Positions 17,096 through 26,761 of a stretch of DNA of 64,000 nucleotides are shown piece by piece. The notes beneath the pieces are model-generated. The model was not told where the DNA came from. It saw only the letters and a program-made list of their open reading frames with translations, and did not search any database. Positions within the stretch are counted from its first letter, which is position 1. Every line of letters starts with the position of its first letter. Both the position numbers and the translations under genes were made by a program. Source of the DNA: Microcoleus sp036705565 (GTDB lineage Bacteria > Cyanobacteriota > Cyanobacteriia > Cyanobacteriales > Microcoleaceae); assembly GCA_036705565.1 (NCBI GenBank), contig JAUBUY010000027.1, one strand, 5' to 3'.

Positions 17096-18748
17096 ATGGC
17101 TGCCCCAATTGAATTCAAGTTATTTGCTCCCTACAACAAAGGAGCTGCCGTGATTGGCTCTTTTTCTAATTGGGAAGATATTCCGATGGAAAAGGACGAA
17201 GAAGGTTTTTTTCGCACGCGAGTTGAGTTGGAGGATGGCGTTTATCAATACAAATTCCGCGTTCAGTCGAAAAGCTGGTTTCTGGAACCCGATCAGTGGG
17301 TAGATGTGGTCGATCCCTACGCGACTGACATTGACGATCCTACTCAAAACGGCATTGTTCGGATCAAAGATGGCTCGCGCATTGTCGATACCTACGTCTG
17401 GAAACACGATGACAAACCGCTACCAGCCGATCGGGAATTAGTGATTTACGAAATGCACGTTGCCGACTTTTCCGGTGGCGAAGACGATCCCCTAGCCCGC
17501 GGCAAGTACAAGCACGTCGTCGAAAAACTCGATTACCTAGTCGAACTCGGCGTCAACGCGATCGAACTCATGCCCCTCAAAGAATACCCAGGCGACTACA
17601 GTTGGGGCTACAACCCTCGCTACTTCTTCGCTACCGAGTCCAGCTACGGAACCACAGAAGAACTCAAAAACCTGATAGACGAGTGTCACGGGCGGGGGAT
17701 TCGCGTCATCATCGACGGTATTTACAACCACTCGGAATCATCGAGCCCCCTCACTCAAATCGATCACGATTATTGGTATCACCACGAACCCCGCGATCCA
17801 GATAACAATTGGGGCCCGGAATTTAACTACGAATTTTACGACGAAAATTTAGGAACTTTCCCGGCGCGCAGATTTGCTGGCGATACAGTCCGCTATTGGG
17901 TTCAAGAATATCATCTCGACGGCATTCGTTTCGACGCGGCGCGACAAATAGCTAACTACGATTTCATGCACTGGGTAGTTCAAGAAGCCAAAAATGTCGC
18001 CGGCCCCAAACCGTTTTATACCGTTGCCGAATACATTCCCGACGATCCCAGCATCACTAATCTAGAGGGGCCGATGGACGGCTGCTGGCACGACAGTTTC
18101 TATCACTCGATAATTCCACAACTGTGCGGGGACAATTTTGATTTAGAACGCCTCAAAGAGGTAATCGACTGCAAGCGGCAAGGTTACTTGGGTGCTACGA
18201 ATGTAGTCAATTATTTGAGTAATCACGATCACGATCGCATTTTTGCCGAATTTGGCGATCGGGGAATTTTGGATGAAGCCGCCTTCAAGCGGGCAAAGTT
18301 GGGAACCGTGCTGTTAATGACAGCAGTTGGCGTGCCGCTGATTTGGATGGGCGAAGAATTTGGCGAATACAAAGGCAAAACTATTGAGCAATCTAAAATT
18401 GACTGGACGCTGCTAGGAAATGACCTGAATAAAGGTTTGTGGGAATACTACAAAGGCTTGATTCACCTGCGTAAAAATAACCAAGCACTTTACACAGAAA
18501 ACATCGAGTTTTTCCACGAAGATCCCGACTCGAAAGTTTTTGCTTACACTCGCTGGAACGATGAAGGTTCGAGAGTTGTAGTAGTGGCGAATATGTCGGA
18601 AAATTATCTAGCAGGTTACAGCGTTCCCCACTTTCCGGCAAACGGAACTTGGCACGAATGGACTGGGAATTATGATGTTGAATCTGGCGATGACAATATT
18701 ATGATTGACTTGCCGGAATACGAAGCAAAAGTGTTTGTTTGGCAGTAA
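17096..18748 (+). CDS. GH13 alpha-amylase/branching-type enzyme with N-terminal CBM48
   Basis: The 550-aa cytoplasmic protein has an N-terminal CBM48-like beta sandwich (about 1-105, with GSFSNWEDIPMEK) and a GH13 barrel. Catalytic residues are visible: D280 in DGIRFDAAR as nucleophile, E312 in YTVAEYIPD as acid/base, and H377/D378 in LSNHDHDR. IYEMHVADFS and VIIDGIYNH are further GH13 regions. The CBM48 plus barrel layout suggests a 1,4-alpha-glucan branching enzyme or a related glycogen-modifying amylase; the exact specificity is uncertain. AGAAAGAGG precedes the ATG. A decayed paralogue lies at 25096-25955. Confidence 0.88.
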   Translation: MAAPIEFKLFAPYNKGAAVIGSFSNWEDIPMEKDEEGFFRTRVELEDGVYQYKFRVQSKSWFLEPDQWVDVVDPYATDIDDPTQNGIVRIKDGSRIVDTYVWKHDDKPLPADRELVIYEMHVADFSGGEDDPLARGKYKHVVEKLDYLVELGVNAIELMPLKEYPGDYSWGYNPRYFFATESSYGTTEELKNLIDECHGRGIRVIIDGIYNHSESSSPLTQIDHDYWYHHEPRDPDNNWGPEFNYEFYDENLGTFPARRFAGDTVRYWVQEYHLDGIRFDAARQIANYDFMHWVVQEAKNVAGPKPFYTVAEYIPDDPSITNLEGPMDGCWHDSFYHSIIPQLCGDNFDLERLKEVIDCKRQGYLGATNVVNYLSNHDHDRIFAEFGDRGILDEAAFKRAKLGTVLLMTAVGVPLIWMGEEFGEYKGKTIEQSKIDWTLLGNDLNKGLWEYYKGLIHLRKNNQALYTENIEFFHEDPDSKVFAYTRWNDEGSRVVVVANMSENYLAGYSVPHFPANGTWHEWTGNYDVESGDDNIMIDLPEYEAKVFVWQ

Positions 18749-18863
18749 GGCAACGGAGGACAAAGGCTTTCGCCGTTTCCCTAGCCCAAAATAATCATTA
18801 TGTAGGAAAGGGCACTGCCTTTCGTCGTGTCAACTTAATCTATCAGTCCGCCAGTCCTCCCAC

Positions 18864-18996
18864 CCGGCAGTCCGCCAGGGACTGAAGTCCCTGTCTAATA
18901 GCTGAAGTCCTCGCTATGAGGACTAATGAGTTTTTCAGTCCTCTTCAGAGGACTTCGGCTTTGAGGCAGGGGTTTCAACCCCTGCCGGACTGCCGG
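18864..18996. repeat. Long imperfect palindrome with AGGGACTGAAGTCCCT-type arms
   Basis: Outer arms CCGGCAGTCCG (18864-18874) and CGGACTGCCGG (18986-18996) enclose nested hairpins CAGGGACTGAAGTCCCTG, GTCCTCGCTATGAGGAC and GTCCTCTTCAGAGGAC. It looks like a MITE-type element between the GH13 gene and the convergent GGDEF/EAL gene. Confidence 0.8.
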
Positions 18997-19095
18997 AGTG
19001 CGGGTTTAACGCTAAGTTGACACCTATGGGCATGGCGCCGTGTCCTACTCCCCGCGCCGGAAACGGCGAAAGCGTTTGTCCCTATCAGATATCGC

Positions 19096-21747
19096 TCAAA
19101 AGAGAAGCTTTTGTTTGTTCCCCGATTGATTTTCTAAGCACAATTGGGTGATGGCCGCCGCCGGTATTGGTTTGCTAAAGAAGTAACCCTGACCCATATC
19201 GCACTTATGCGATCGCAAAAACGCCAACTGTTCTGCTGTTTCCACTCCCTCAGCAATCACCTGTAAATTCAGGCCCTGTCCCAAGGCGATCGCCAGTTTC
19301 ACAATAGTAGCACCGCTGCTGCCAGTCACCAAATCGGCCACGAAAGATTTGTCTATTTTTAAATTATTGAGGGGAAAGTTTTTCAGAGACCACAGCGAAG
19401 AATAACCGGTGCCAAAATCGTCCAGAGAAATGTTAATTCCCATGTCCTGCAACTGCTGCAATACCGACACCGTAAAGCTCACATCTGTCATGGCAATGCT
19501 CTCGGTAATTTCTATTTCTAAATATTCGGGATTTAACTTGGTTTCTGATAAAATTTCAGCGATGGTTTGTACCGTGTGAGGTTGCAGAAACTGGCGGGCT
19601 GATAAATTCACTGCTATCCGCATCGGCGGCAATCCCAGTAACTGCCACGCTCGATTTTGCAAGCAAGCAGTCCGCATCACCCATTCGTCAATTTGGCAGA
19701 TTAATCCTGTTTCCTCAGCTAAGGGAATAAATCGATCGGGAGGAATCAAACCGCGTTCGGGATGCTGCCAGCGAATCAGAGCTTCCATGCCCACTATTTT
19801 GCCAGTATTTAAATTTATTTGCGGTTGATAGTACAGGACAAATTCTGAATTTTTTAGAGCTTTGTACAGATGATTTTCTAAGTTAAGATCCTCGGATACT
19901 TTACTGCCGATCGCCTGCGTGTAAAACTGATAATTATTGCGACCTTTCTGTTTAGCTTTGTACATCGCCGCATCAGCATTTTTCAGCAAAGTTTCTGCAT
20001 CTTCTCCGTCGTAAGGAGCCAAAGCAATTCCCAAGCTAGCCTTAATATAAAGTTCCAGACCCTCAAAATCAAAAGGACTGCTTAAACTCTGGATAATGAG
20101 CTGGCAAATTTTAGTTGCTTCCTCTGGGGTGTTGATATTGTACAGCAGCACAGTAAATTCATCTCCGCCCCAACGAGCCATCGAATCCCCCAGGCGCAAA
20201 CAGTTAGTCAAACGCCGAGATACACTTTGCAGCAACAAATCGCCCACTGGATGACCGAGAGTATCGTTAACATTTTTAAATCTATCTAAATCTAGAAAGA
20301 TTACCGCCAGCATTTCTCCATTTTGGTGAGCGCTAGCTAAAGCCAAAGACAGCCTTTCATTAAACAGTAATCTATTAGGTAAACCAGTTAATGGGTCGTG
20401 AGAAGCTTGATGTCGGATCATCGCCTCGACACGCCTCTGCATTACAGCCATGTACAGGTGAGTTCCTAAAGATTGTGCTAGCTTCTGTTCTTCGCTAGTC
20501 CACTTTTGAGCTTCGCCTGTTTTGATTTCTTTCCAAGCTGCAAAGGATTGTCGGGGACGATCGTTCCGGGCGTCCGAACTGCAACGGCCCGCCCACAAAA
20601 TTTCGGTTTGTATAGGGCTGCGAAAAACGGTGAGACAGCCGATGCACTGTTGGCGATATTGCAGCGGTACTGCCAAAAATGATCGAATGGAAGCTGCGAC
20701 TAAATTGGCAGATACAGATTTGAGTTGAGGTTCTTTAGAAATATCGGAAATCGCGTACAAATGCGGTACGAGAAAACTGGAAATATTGGTGTCAATTGAG
20801 CTGTAATGCTGGGAATAGAGATTTTCAAAAATACCTAATTGGCTTGTATGGTTAGCAGTTTGCGATCGATCGTCTTGGTTTGCCCTCCCCATAATCTGCT
20901 GCCAAAATGGGCTGAGTTCCAGGTCGATGTCCGCGGGCTGCTGGCCACAGGTATAAAGCAAAGCGGGTCGATCGCCAAACTCGGCTGCAATGTAGAGTCG
21001 CCCTCCTGAACCACGCAAATGCTTGACAGTTTGTTCGAGAACTGCTTTCCGAATTTCGTTGAGTTCCAGAGGAGAATGCAGCAAACTGGTAATTTGGTTG
21101 ATAACGGCTTCGTCACGCGCTTGCTGTCGGGCTTGACTCAGCAGAAAAGATTGGGCGATCGCAATTGAAAGTTGATCCACAAGCAACTGCACCATTTTCA
21201 ATTCTCGATCGCTAAACCGTTTCGGTTGGCTATGGTGAGACACCAACAGCCCCCAAAGGTGATTTTGATGCAAAATCGGCACTGTCAGAGAAGAACGTGC
21301 CCCCATAGCCTTCAGATATTCAGCGTGACAGGGGTCTACAGGACGATAGCTAATATCTTCAACTGCTAAAGTTTGGCCGGTGTCGGGACAATCTAACCTA
21401 TTAATTGTTTGATGCTTCAATTCCACATCTACAATCACTCGCTGCCGCGCTTTGAGAAACATTTCCCGAGCACTATGGGGAATGTCGCCTGGTGGAAAGC
21501 GCAAACCCAGCATAGATGGCAAATTGTCGCCGTTGATGGACTCAGCAATTACCTCACCGCTACCGTCGGCCTCAAAGCGATAAACTTTTACTCGATCGCT
21601 CTCTAAAAAGCTGCGGATTTCTCGCGCAGTTGTCGTCAAAATCTCTTGCAGTTCTAAAGAGTTGCGGATGCGATTGGTAATTCGATTGAGTAAAATCTCT
21701 TGTTCTAAAGTCGATCGTGACATTTGTGTAACTTTGGTGCGGGTCAT
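19096..21747 (-). CDS. Phytochrome-like GAF - GAF - GGDEF - EAL protein
   Basis: The 883-aa protein has an N-terminal GAF domain (about 20-200). Its DPCHAEYLKAMGARSSLTVP contains the Cys-His pair used for bilin attachment in phytochromes and cyanobacteriochromes. A second GAF domain follows (about 215-435) with an insertion. Then come GGDEF (MARWGGDEFTVLLY intact) and EAL (VGMEALIRWQHPERG, DDFGTGYSSL) domains. It would make and/or degrade cyclic di-GMP, perhaps under light control. Both catalytic signatures look complete, so the net direction cannot be told. ATG at 21747 (MTRTKVTQ) was kept; an internal Met at residue 9 is an alternative. Confidence 0.9.
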   Translation of the reverse strand: MTRTKVTQMSRSTLEQEILLNRITNRIRNSLELQEILTTTAREIRSFLESDRVKVYRFEADGSGEVIAESINGDNLPSMLGLRFPPGDIPHSAREMFLKARQRVIVDVELKHQTINRLDCPDTGQTLAVEDISYRPVDPCHAEYLKAMGARSSLTVPILHQNHLWGLLVSHHSQPKRFSDRELKMVQLLVDQLSIAIAQSFLLSQARQQARDEAVINQITSLLHSPLELNEIRKAVLEQTVKHLRGSGGRLYIAAEFGDRPALLYTCGQQPADIDLELSPFWQQIMGRANQDDRSQTANHTSQLGIFENLYSQHYSSIDTNISSFLVPHLYAISDISKEPQLKSVSANLVAASIRSFLAVPLQYRQQCIGCLTVFRSPIQTEILWAGRCSSDARNDRPRQSFAAWKEIKTGEAQKWTSEEQKLAQSLGTHLYMAVMQRRVEAMIRHQASHDPLTGLPNRLLFNERLSLALASAHQNGEMLAVIFLDLDRFKNVNDTLGHPVGDLLLQSVSRRLTNCLRLGDSMARWGGDEFTVLLYNINTPEEATKICQLIIQSLSSPFDFEGLELYIKASLGIALAPYDGEDAETLLKNADAAMYKAKQKGRNNYQFYTQAIGSKVSEDLNLENHLYKALKNSEFVLYYQPQINLNTGKIVGMEALIRWQHPERGLIPPDRFIPLAEETGLICQIDEWVMRTACLQNRAWQLLGLPPMRIAVNLSARQFLQPHTVQTIAEILSETKLNPEYLEIEITESIAMTDVSFTVSVLQQLQDMGINISLDDFGTGYSSLWSLKNFPLNNLKIDKSFVADLVTGSSGATIVKLAIALGQGLNLQVIAEGVETAEQLAFLRSHKCDMGQGYFFSKPIPAAAITQLCLENQSGNKQKLLF

Positions 21748-22149
21748 GCCTTTTGATCTCCCGGGCTGTTGACAGCATTTTTGCGAGCCACAGTCTTAAC
21801 TTGCCCTGTATTATACAATACAATACTTTCGCGCCGTCTAGGGGCTTGACCCTACCCCAGAGCGCGAAACTCGGTTTCTGGGGATATTTCTGGTTTTTAG
21901 ACAAATTCGGGTGATAAACCGGGTTTTTCACAGCACTTACAAGGCAAGGCAAGAGCGATCGGACAATTAGTGAGGACGAAAGTTCGATCGAGTTGAATCA
22001 GGACTCAAGTCCTCACTACAAAGCAATTGCAGAGCTACCAGACAAAAGGTATATAGAAACCGGGTTGATCAACCAGTATTCTGCCCTCTGGAGGGAGAAT
22101 ACTGATTGCTCAAACCGGCTAGTAAGTATTTATACTTTAAAAGGCCTCA
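21748..22149. other. Gene-free spacer with CCGGTTT-type repeats
   Basis: It holds GAAACTCGGTTTCTGGGG, AACCGGGTTTTTC and GAAACCGGGTTGATC fragments of the dispersed AAACCCGGTTTCT repeat family, and a CAGTATTCTGCCCTCTGGAGGGAGAATACTG palindrome (about 22075-22106). Confidence 0.5.
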
Positions 22150-22953
22150 TTAAGCCGCGTCCCAAATTTCCCGAATTCTGTCCGGCAAAAAGCCAGCTAT
22201 TTCCTGAATTCGCTCCTGGGACAGCTCATCCTTTGTTGCCGAAAATACAGCCGCGATCGCAGTTTCCGGTTTTACTCCCGAAGGAAGTGCGCCTTCTAGT
22301 TCCACCCTCCGTGCAAACAAATTGCCATCGATCCCCAAAGGTGCAGGCGGGCCGGTCAAAGGCTGACGTATCCGGCTGAGCAATCCCACCAGCGGATTGG
22401 TATCTTTCCAGAGGTCTGCTATTTCTTGTTGCAGGGTTTTGTCATCCGTAGGCAAAACTTCTGTGTGCAATTCAGATTCCACGTGCTCGATGGCTTCTTT
22501 TGTCATCACATCGCGCATGATCCGGTACACTACTTCGGTAATGTCGCGGGCATCAAAAATATCCTCCAAGTGACCTTTTACCATCACTTTTTCCAAAAAC
22601 GGCATATCCTTTGAAGCGATAGGAACTGCCGATCCTTCCTGGTGGAGCGAGGTCGGAGGATTAGTCTCCATTTTGTGTAACAGTTTGCGGCCTTTTTCTG
22701 TTAACTCAGCTTGTTGAAATGCCACTAAAGGCGGCAATAACTCAGTTCCTCCATAAGGCTCGCCACTAAACTGAGCTTTGATAAATTCCCTTTGGTTGAG
22801 GTAGTCTAAATGACCGAGCAATTCCGCTTCCGCCACCGTGTGACCCACATATTCTTCCGCTGCGTTCCTAATTTCTGACTCTCCCCTGCCGTTGCCACTG
22901 CCAATCTTTTTGAGCAAAATGTAAGTCAGGTCGTCTCTGATTGGAATTGTCAT
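22150..22953 (-). CDS. DUF2267 domain protein
   Basis: The 267-aa protein starts at ATG 22953 with AGGAGG 6 bases upstream, which fixes the start. The N-terminal 100 residues look like a small winged-helix-type or PadR-like region (IRDDLTYILLKKIGSG, AELLGHLDYLNQREFIKAQF, ELTEKGRKLL). The C-terminal part is DUF2267 (ITEVVYRIMRDVMTKEAIEH, FARRVELEGALPSGVKPETA, ELSQERIQEIAGFLPDRIREIW). DUF2267 is common in cyanobacteria and of unknown function. The LTEKGRKLL pattern suggests DNA binding, but this is inference. Confidence 0.8.
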   Translation of the reverse strand: MTIPIRDDLTYILLKKIGSGNGRGESEIRNAAEEYVGHTVAEAELLGHLDYLNQREFIKAQFSGEPYGGTELLPPLVAFQQAELTEKGRKLLHKMETNPPTSLHQEGSAVPIASKDMPFLEKVMVKGHLEDIFDARDITEVVYRIMRDVMTKEAIEHVESELHTEVLPTDDKTLQQEIADLWKDTNPLVGLLSRIRQPLTGPPAPLGIDGNLFARRVELEGALPSGVKPETAIAAVFSATKDELSQERIQEIAGFLPDRIREIWDAA

Positions 22954-23497
22954 TAAAACCTCCTAGGTTAATATCCGGTAAAGCTCATGTAAAAACTGAT
23001 TTTTTTTACTGGCTTAAATTGTGATTATTACTACTTAAAAACATTGAAGTCTAAAGTAGAGTAATCAAGTATCTCTCAGCAGGTGTAAGTTATTCAAATA
23101 AAGTAACGGTTAGAATATTCCTTTAGGTAGATCCAGGTAGGGAAACCCATGTTTAATGTGGTTAATATCCGAAGAAGCTGTCGCCACTCTTCAATGCTAT
23201 TAAGCGAGAATGCTTTATTGGTAAGAGTTTTCGTATTTATTGCGTATTTTTACCATGGCTGACGCACCAAGAGGGCCTCAGTTGGTAATTGGCGCTGGGA
23301 GAGGTAGAATTAAGCAGATGCTATGGAATCAATCAACTGCGGTCGTTTTGCCCGCAGCTTGTAGCGATATTGTATCGGGTTAGACCAAAAACTGGTCATG
23401 GGAGAGCTAAAAATACGAGCCAATCTGTGTCAAGTGCCGCAGCGCCACTTGAAGAATGCCTCGGTAACAAATTTTTTGATCGTTGCGATCGGCATTT
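22954..23497. other. Gene-free stretch upstream of the CheY-like gene
   Basis: 544 bp without an ORF that looks coding. No member of the common repeat families is seen. Possible leader of the response regulator gene; nothing more specific. Confidence 0.4.
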
Positions 23498-23956
23498 ATG
23501 AACTACCCTAATTGGAACAATAAATTGGAATCCTCGTCTCTCATTAGCGGTCAACCCCCGGTTGAAAAGCGTCCTTTAGTGTTGGCGGTAGACGACAATC
23601 CTGACAACTTAGAGCTGCTGACACAAATACTCGATTTATTCGGCTGCGAGTGCGTGGGAGCAGTTGACGGGTACGCAGCTCTTTCCGCAGCAGTCGATCG
23701 ACAGCCCGACCTAATCGTACTCGACATTTGCCTGCCGGATATAGACGGTATGGAAGTAGTAAAGCGCGCCCAACAAAACCCCGAGATCAGACATATTCCG
23801 ATTGTTGCTGTCACAGCACTAGCAAAACCAGAAGACCGCGCTCGAATTCTCCAAGCAGGCTGCGTGGAATACCTTTCCAAACCTTTTAACATCAAAGATT
23901 TAGAAAGAGTTATGCGCCAGCACCTCAACTCTCCAATGCTTTTGGTTGAGTTTTAG
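23498..23956 (+). CDS. Stand-alone CheY-like response regulator
   Basis: Start ATG 23498 (MNYPNWNNKLESS) is preferred over TTG 23483. The 152-aa product is one receiver domain with an N-terminal tail: acidic pair in AVDDNPDN, phospho-acceptor Asp in IVLDICLPD, Thr in VAVTALA and Lys in LSKPF. It has no output domain, so it should act by protein contact. Its 3' end overlaps the convergent DUF2294 gene by about 32 bp. Confidence 0.85.
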   Translation: MNYPNWNNKLESSSLISGQPPVEKRPLVLAVDDNPDNLELLTQILDLFGCECVGAVDGYAALSAAVDRQPDLIVLDICLPDIDGMEVVKRAQQNPEIRHIPIVAVTALAKPEDRARILQAGCVEYLSKPFNIKDLERVMRQHLNSPMLLVEF

Positions 23957-24359
23957 ATTTATAGTTAGAATCACGAACTTGAGGTGCAGAGTCCAAAATT
24001 GCGATCGTTCCAGTGCGGCCTGTCTCCAAGGTCGCATCGCGGAGCAAATCAGTGACTCCCACGCCCAAAACCTTTTGGATTAATTCTTTCAGTGGCAATT
24101 CCAGAAGTGATTCTAATTCTGTCCGTACCTGCAAGGCCAAATCTTGCTGACCGTTCTGAGCCAGCAGTTTTTCGGGTTGAGTAAGCCCATTTTCGACAAC
24201 AATTATCAATTTGTTATCCAAAAGATTGCACAGCGCCTGACTCGTTGGGTGTCCGAGTTGAGAGCGGTACAAAGCTTGAATTCCCTGCGAAAGAGTCCGT
24301 TCTAATTTACCACGAGTAGGTTCTAAGGTTTCCCCTGTCATATTTTTTATTGACACCAT
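23925..24359 (-). CDS. DUF2294 domain protein
   Basis: The 144-aa protein matches the DUF2294 family (short alpha/beta proteins of unknown function): LERTLSQGIQALYRSQLG, LIIVVENGLTQPEKLL and RDATLETGRTGTIAILDSAP. It has no signal or membrane segment. The start could be 24359 or 24341 (MTGETLEP); neither has a clear ribosome-binding site. It converges with and overlaps the CheY-like gene at its 3' end, so the two transcripts share antisense sequence. Confidence 0.8.
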   Translation of the reverse strand: MVSIKNMTGETLEPTRGKLERTLSQGIQALYRSQLGHPTSQALCNLLDNKLIIVVENGLTQPEKLLAQNGQQDLALQVRTELESLLELPLKELIQKVLGVGVTDLLRDATLETGRTGTIAILDSAPQVRDSNYKSKTQPKALES

Positions 24360-24364
24360 GATAG

Positions 24365-24440
24365 ATAAAAAATACTGTTAGCAGCAGTTAACAGTTACAG
24401 TAAACTTAACTACTGCTAACAGTCAACTGCTAACTGTTAG
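24365..24440. repeat. TTAACAGT/CAACTGCTAACTGTTA short tandem repeats
   Basis: Alternating TAACAGTTA, CAACTGCTAACTG units form direct and inverted copies between DUF2294 and BON genes. A similar block is at 34288-34328. Confidence 0.6.
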
Positions 24441-24453
24441 AAATAAAGTCGCT

Positions 24454-24831
24454 TTAGCCGACAGTAACTTGATTAGTTTCCACCCCAGTTGCACCCTTAA
24501 CGCCTTTAGCAATTGTCACCAATTTGTTGACAATTTCCTGACTGGGAACTGTACCTTTGAGAACCACAGTAGAGCCAAGTTGAGCCACATAAACAGTCTC
24601 AATATCCGCAACATCGGGATTTGCATCGAAAGCCTGAGCTACCCGTTTAGCTAAACCGCTTTGATCGTATTCTCCGTTCAAGCCCATGCGTTCCGGCGGG
24701 ATTGTCTGAGCGCTCGCAGCAGGTTGAGCTTGAGCTTGAGCTTGAGCTACAGGTGCTTGGTAAGCAGGAGCGTCAACAGTTTCTTGATTTTCTTTTTTTT
24801 CTAAACCAAACAATCTTTTTAACCAGCCCAT
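24454..24831 (-). CDS. BON domain protein
   Basis: The 125-aa protein starts MGWLKRLFGLEKKE with GGAGG 10 bases upstream. An Ala/Gln-rich linker (about 25-45, AQAQAQAQ) leads to a BON domain (about 55-124: LAKRVAQAFDANPDVADIET, STVVLKGTVPSQEIVNKL, IAKGVKGATGVETNQVTV). BON domains bind membranes or envelope components. No signal peptide is seen, so it is probably cytoplasmic or peripherally bound. Confidence 0.85.
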   Translation of the reverse strand: MGWLKRLFGLEKKENQETVDAPAYQAPVAQAQAQAQPAASAQTIPPERMGLNGEYDQSGLAKRVAQAFDANPDVADIETVYVAQLGSTVVLKGTVPSQEIVNKLVTIAKGVKGATGVETNQVTVG

Positions 24832-25095
24832 AGAGTTTTTCCTCCGACAAAGTTTGTGTTTATTGACCTGTTAATTCGCGATTGGCACGTCACCCTGTAA
24901 TTGTTATTCTCAATACCAGGAATTACGATCGCACTCTTGGATGCACAAACCGAGTTTTTTACAATAAAGTATCGTTACAGCCATCCACCTAGGTAGAAAA
25001 ACCCAGTTTGTTGACTTGCGTGCGCCCATCCTAAATACAATTTACAGTTGTACAACTTCGCAGATCATCTGCCTGGAGACATAATTCTCCGGCTC

Positions 25096-25955
25096 TCAAA
25101 CAAATACTTGCGCTGACCATTCCGGCCAATCAAACTTAAACTCTTCTTCTCCAACTTCTACTATTTTGTTGTACATCCACTCGTACCAAGTTCCCGCAGC
25201 CGGAAGCTTAGAAATACAGTTACCAGATAGATAAGTCTCCGAAAAATAAACGACAACTACTGCTCGCGTTCCCTCATCGCTCCAGCGGTAATAAGCCAGC
25301 ACTTTGGCTTCGGGATTTTCGTGGATAAATTCAATATTGTCGGTATAAAGTGCCGACAAATGTTGCCGCAGCCGAATCACCTGTTTGTAGTATTCCAAAA
25401 ACTCATGATTGGGCGGATTTTTCAACAAATACCATTGCAGTTTATGCGGCTGGTTGGGAGTTTGCCGAAGCGATGAGTTCGGGAATTTCGGGAATGTGTT
25501 CTGCTATGTTCTAGAATGGCTTGTCGCCGGCGGTTTTTTTCGCTTCATGAGTTATCCAGTGTAAGAAATTTCGATATGATATTCTTGACTCCAGAAATTA
25601 ACAACATCGCCGATGAATTTCCAAGCGAGACGAATGCCGAGTTTTGGGTCGAAATTTTCGTAGTTCAACTCCGGGCCCCAGTAGTTAGCCGGATATTCGG
25701 GATAGTGTTTGTCGCGGTAGTACCAATAATTGCGATCGACTAGCAATAAGGGACAATCTTCATCGCAGTGGTTGTAAATCCCGTCCAGAATCACCCGAAT
25801 GCCCCGTCCGTGGCACTCGTCAATCAATTGCTTCAAATCTGCGGTTTCACCGTAGCTGGACTCTACAGCAAAGAAATCGCGGACTTTGTAGCCCCAGCTA
25901 TAATCGCCCGGATATTCATTAACTGGCATTAGTTCGATCGCATTTATAAGTGTGA
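25096..25955 (-). pseudogene. Decayed GH13 amylase paralogue
   Basis: Three blocks match the intact GH13 protein at 17096 in order. NAIELMPVNEYPGDYSWGYK through SQEYHIE is one frame. FLHWITHEAKKTAGDKPF, a TAG stop, then NIAEHIPEIPELI is a second. HKLQWYLLKNPPNHEFLEYY through WSAQVFV is a third. The N-terminal CBM48 and first barrel part are gone. The DGIRFDAAR nucleophile segment is deleted, and about 90 residues before LLKNPP are missing. At least one internal stop and two deletions make it non-functional as an amylase. Confidence 0.88.
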
Positions 25956-26169
25956 TTAGTATTGATTTTTACAATTTTGCAAATCTGTCGCCATCGTTCT
26001 TAAGAGTTAAACCTGTAAGTCTTATGTTGTAAGGTGCTTGGGGGCGCACCCGGAGGATTTAGTAGTGCGAACCCTAGCGAGTAAGGTGCGCCCCTAGACA
26101 CCCGGAAACCTGATTTTAATCAAAAATGTAGTTAAAGTAACTAAACATTATTAAGTGCTATTTATGAAA
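25956..26169. other. Spacer with GTGCGCCCC-type hairpin
   Basis: AAGGTGCTTGGGGGCGCACC and GGTGCGCCCCTAGACACC at 26031-26101 are inverted and bound a roughly 70-bp dispersed element. The rest is AT-rich. Confidence 0.45.
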
Positions 26170-26291
26170 AATAGTCCGGACTGCTTTGAGTTGGTAGTCT
26201 GAAACCCTAGATTTTCCGTTGGTAGCGAACGTGCCTTGGAGCCTTGAAACCCTTATTCTACGGTTGTCTATCAAAAACTGTCCGAAGTATT
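26170..26291 (+). ncRNA. Candidate structured RNA with closing stem and internal repeat
   Basis: AATAGTCCGGACTG (26170-26183) pairs almost fully with CTGTCCGAAGTATT (26278-26291). The interior holds two similar segments, TGAAACCCTAGATTTTCCG and TGAAACCCTTATTCTACGG. No ORF is present. It resembles a small folded RNA but no known family is recognised; orientation is a guess. Confidence 0.35.
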
Positions 26292-26752
26292 GTATGAAAA
26301 GTAATTTAACTTTTGATAACTAGATAAATCGTGGTGAATATTTAAAATTTGTAACTAAAGAAACATTTTTTAGCGGACAGGAATAATACCGTAGAAAGAT
26401 GTCATTTTATGCGGAAACAGGGAGGATGAGCTTGTAATTATAGGGCAAGGGAAACCAGAACCATGAATCTTTTATTCAACTCGGTTTTCCCGCGACGTTA
26501 AGTCAAGTTTGAGCAGAGAATAGCAATAATTATTTTTGCTTATGTCTTGGCATCACTTGTTTTATAGTTTTTGACTTGCAAACTTTGTAGAACCTTTCAT
26601 CAGCTTTAACGACTGCTGCTACCTCAGTAATTGGTAATTGGTGAAAATCTCATTCGTCCCTATTACCCGTTAGATATTCCGAGCAGTGGCTCTAAGGCTC
26701 TAAAAGTTTAATGTGGGATGTTGGCGAATTACCGTTACTGTAAAACTCTGGA
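26292..26752. other. AT-rich gene-free stretch
   Basis: No ORF, repeat family or clear terminator is seen. It leads to the 83-aa gene at 26762 and may carry its promoter. Confidence 0.4.
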
Positions 26753-26761
26753 GTGTTAAAA

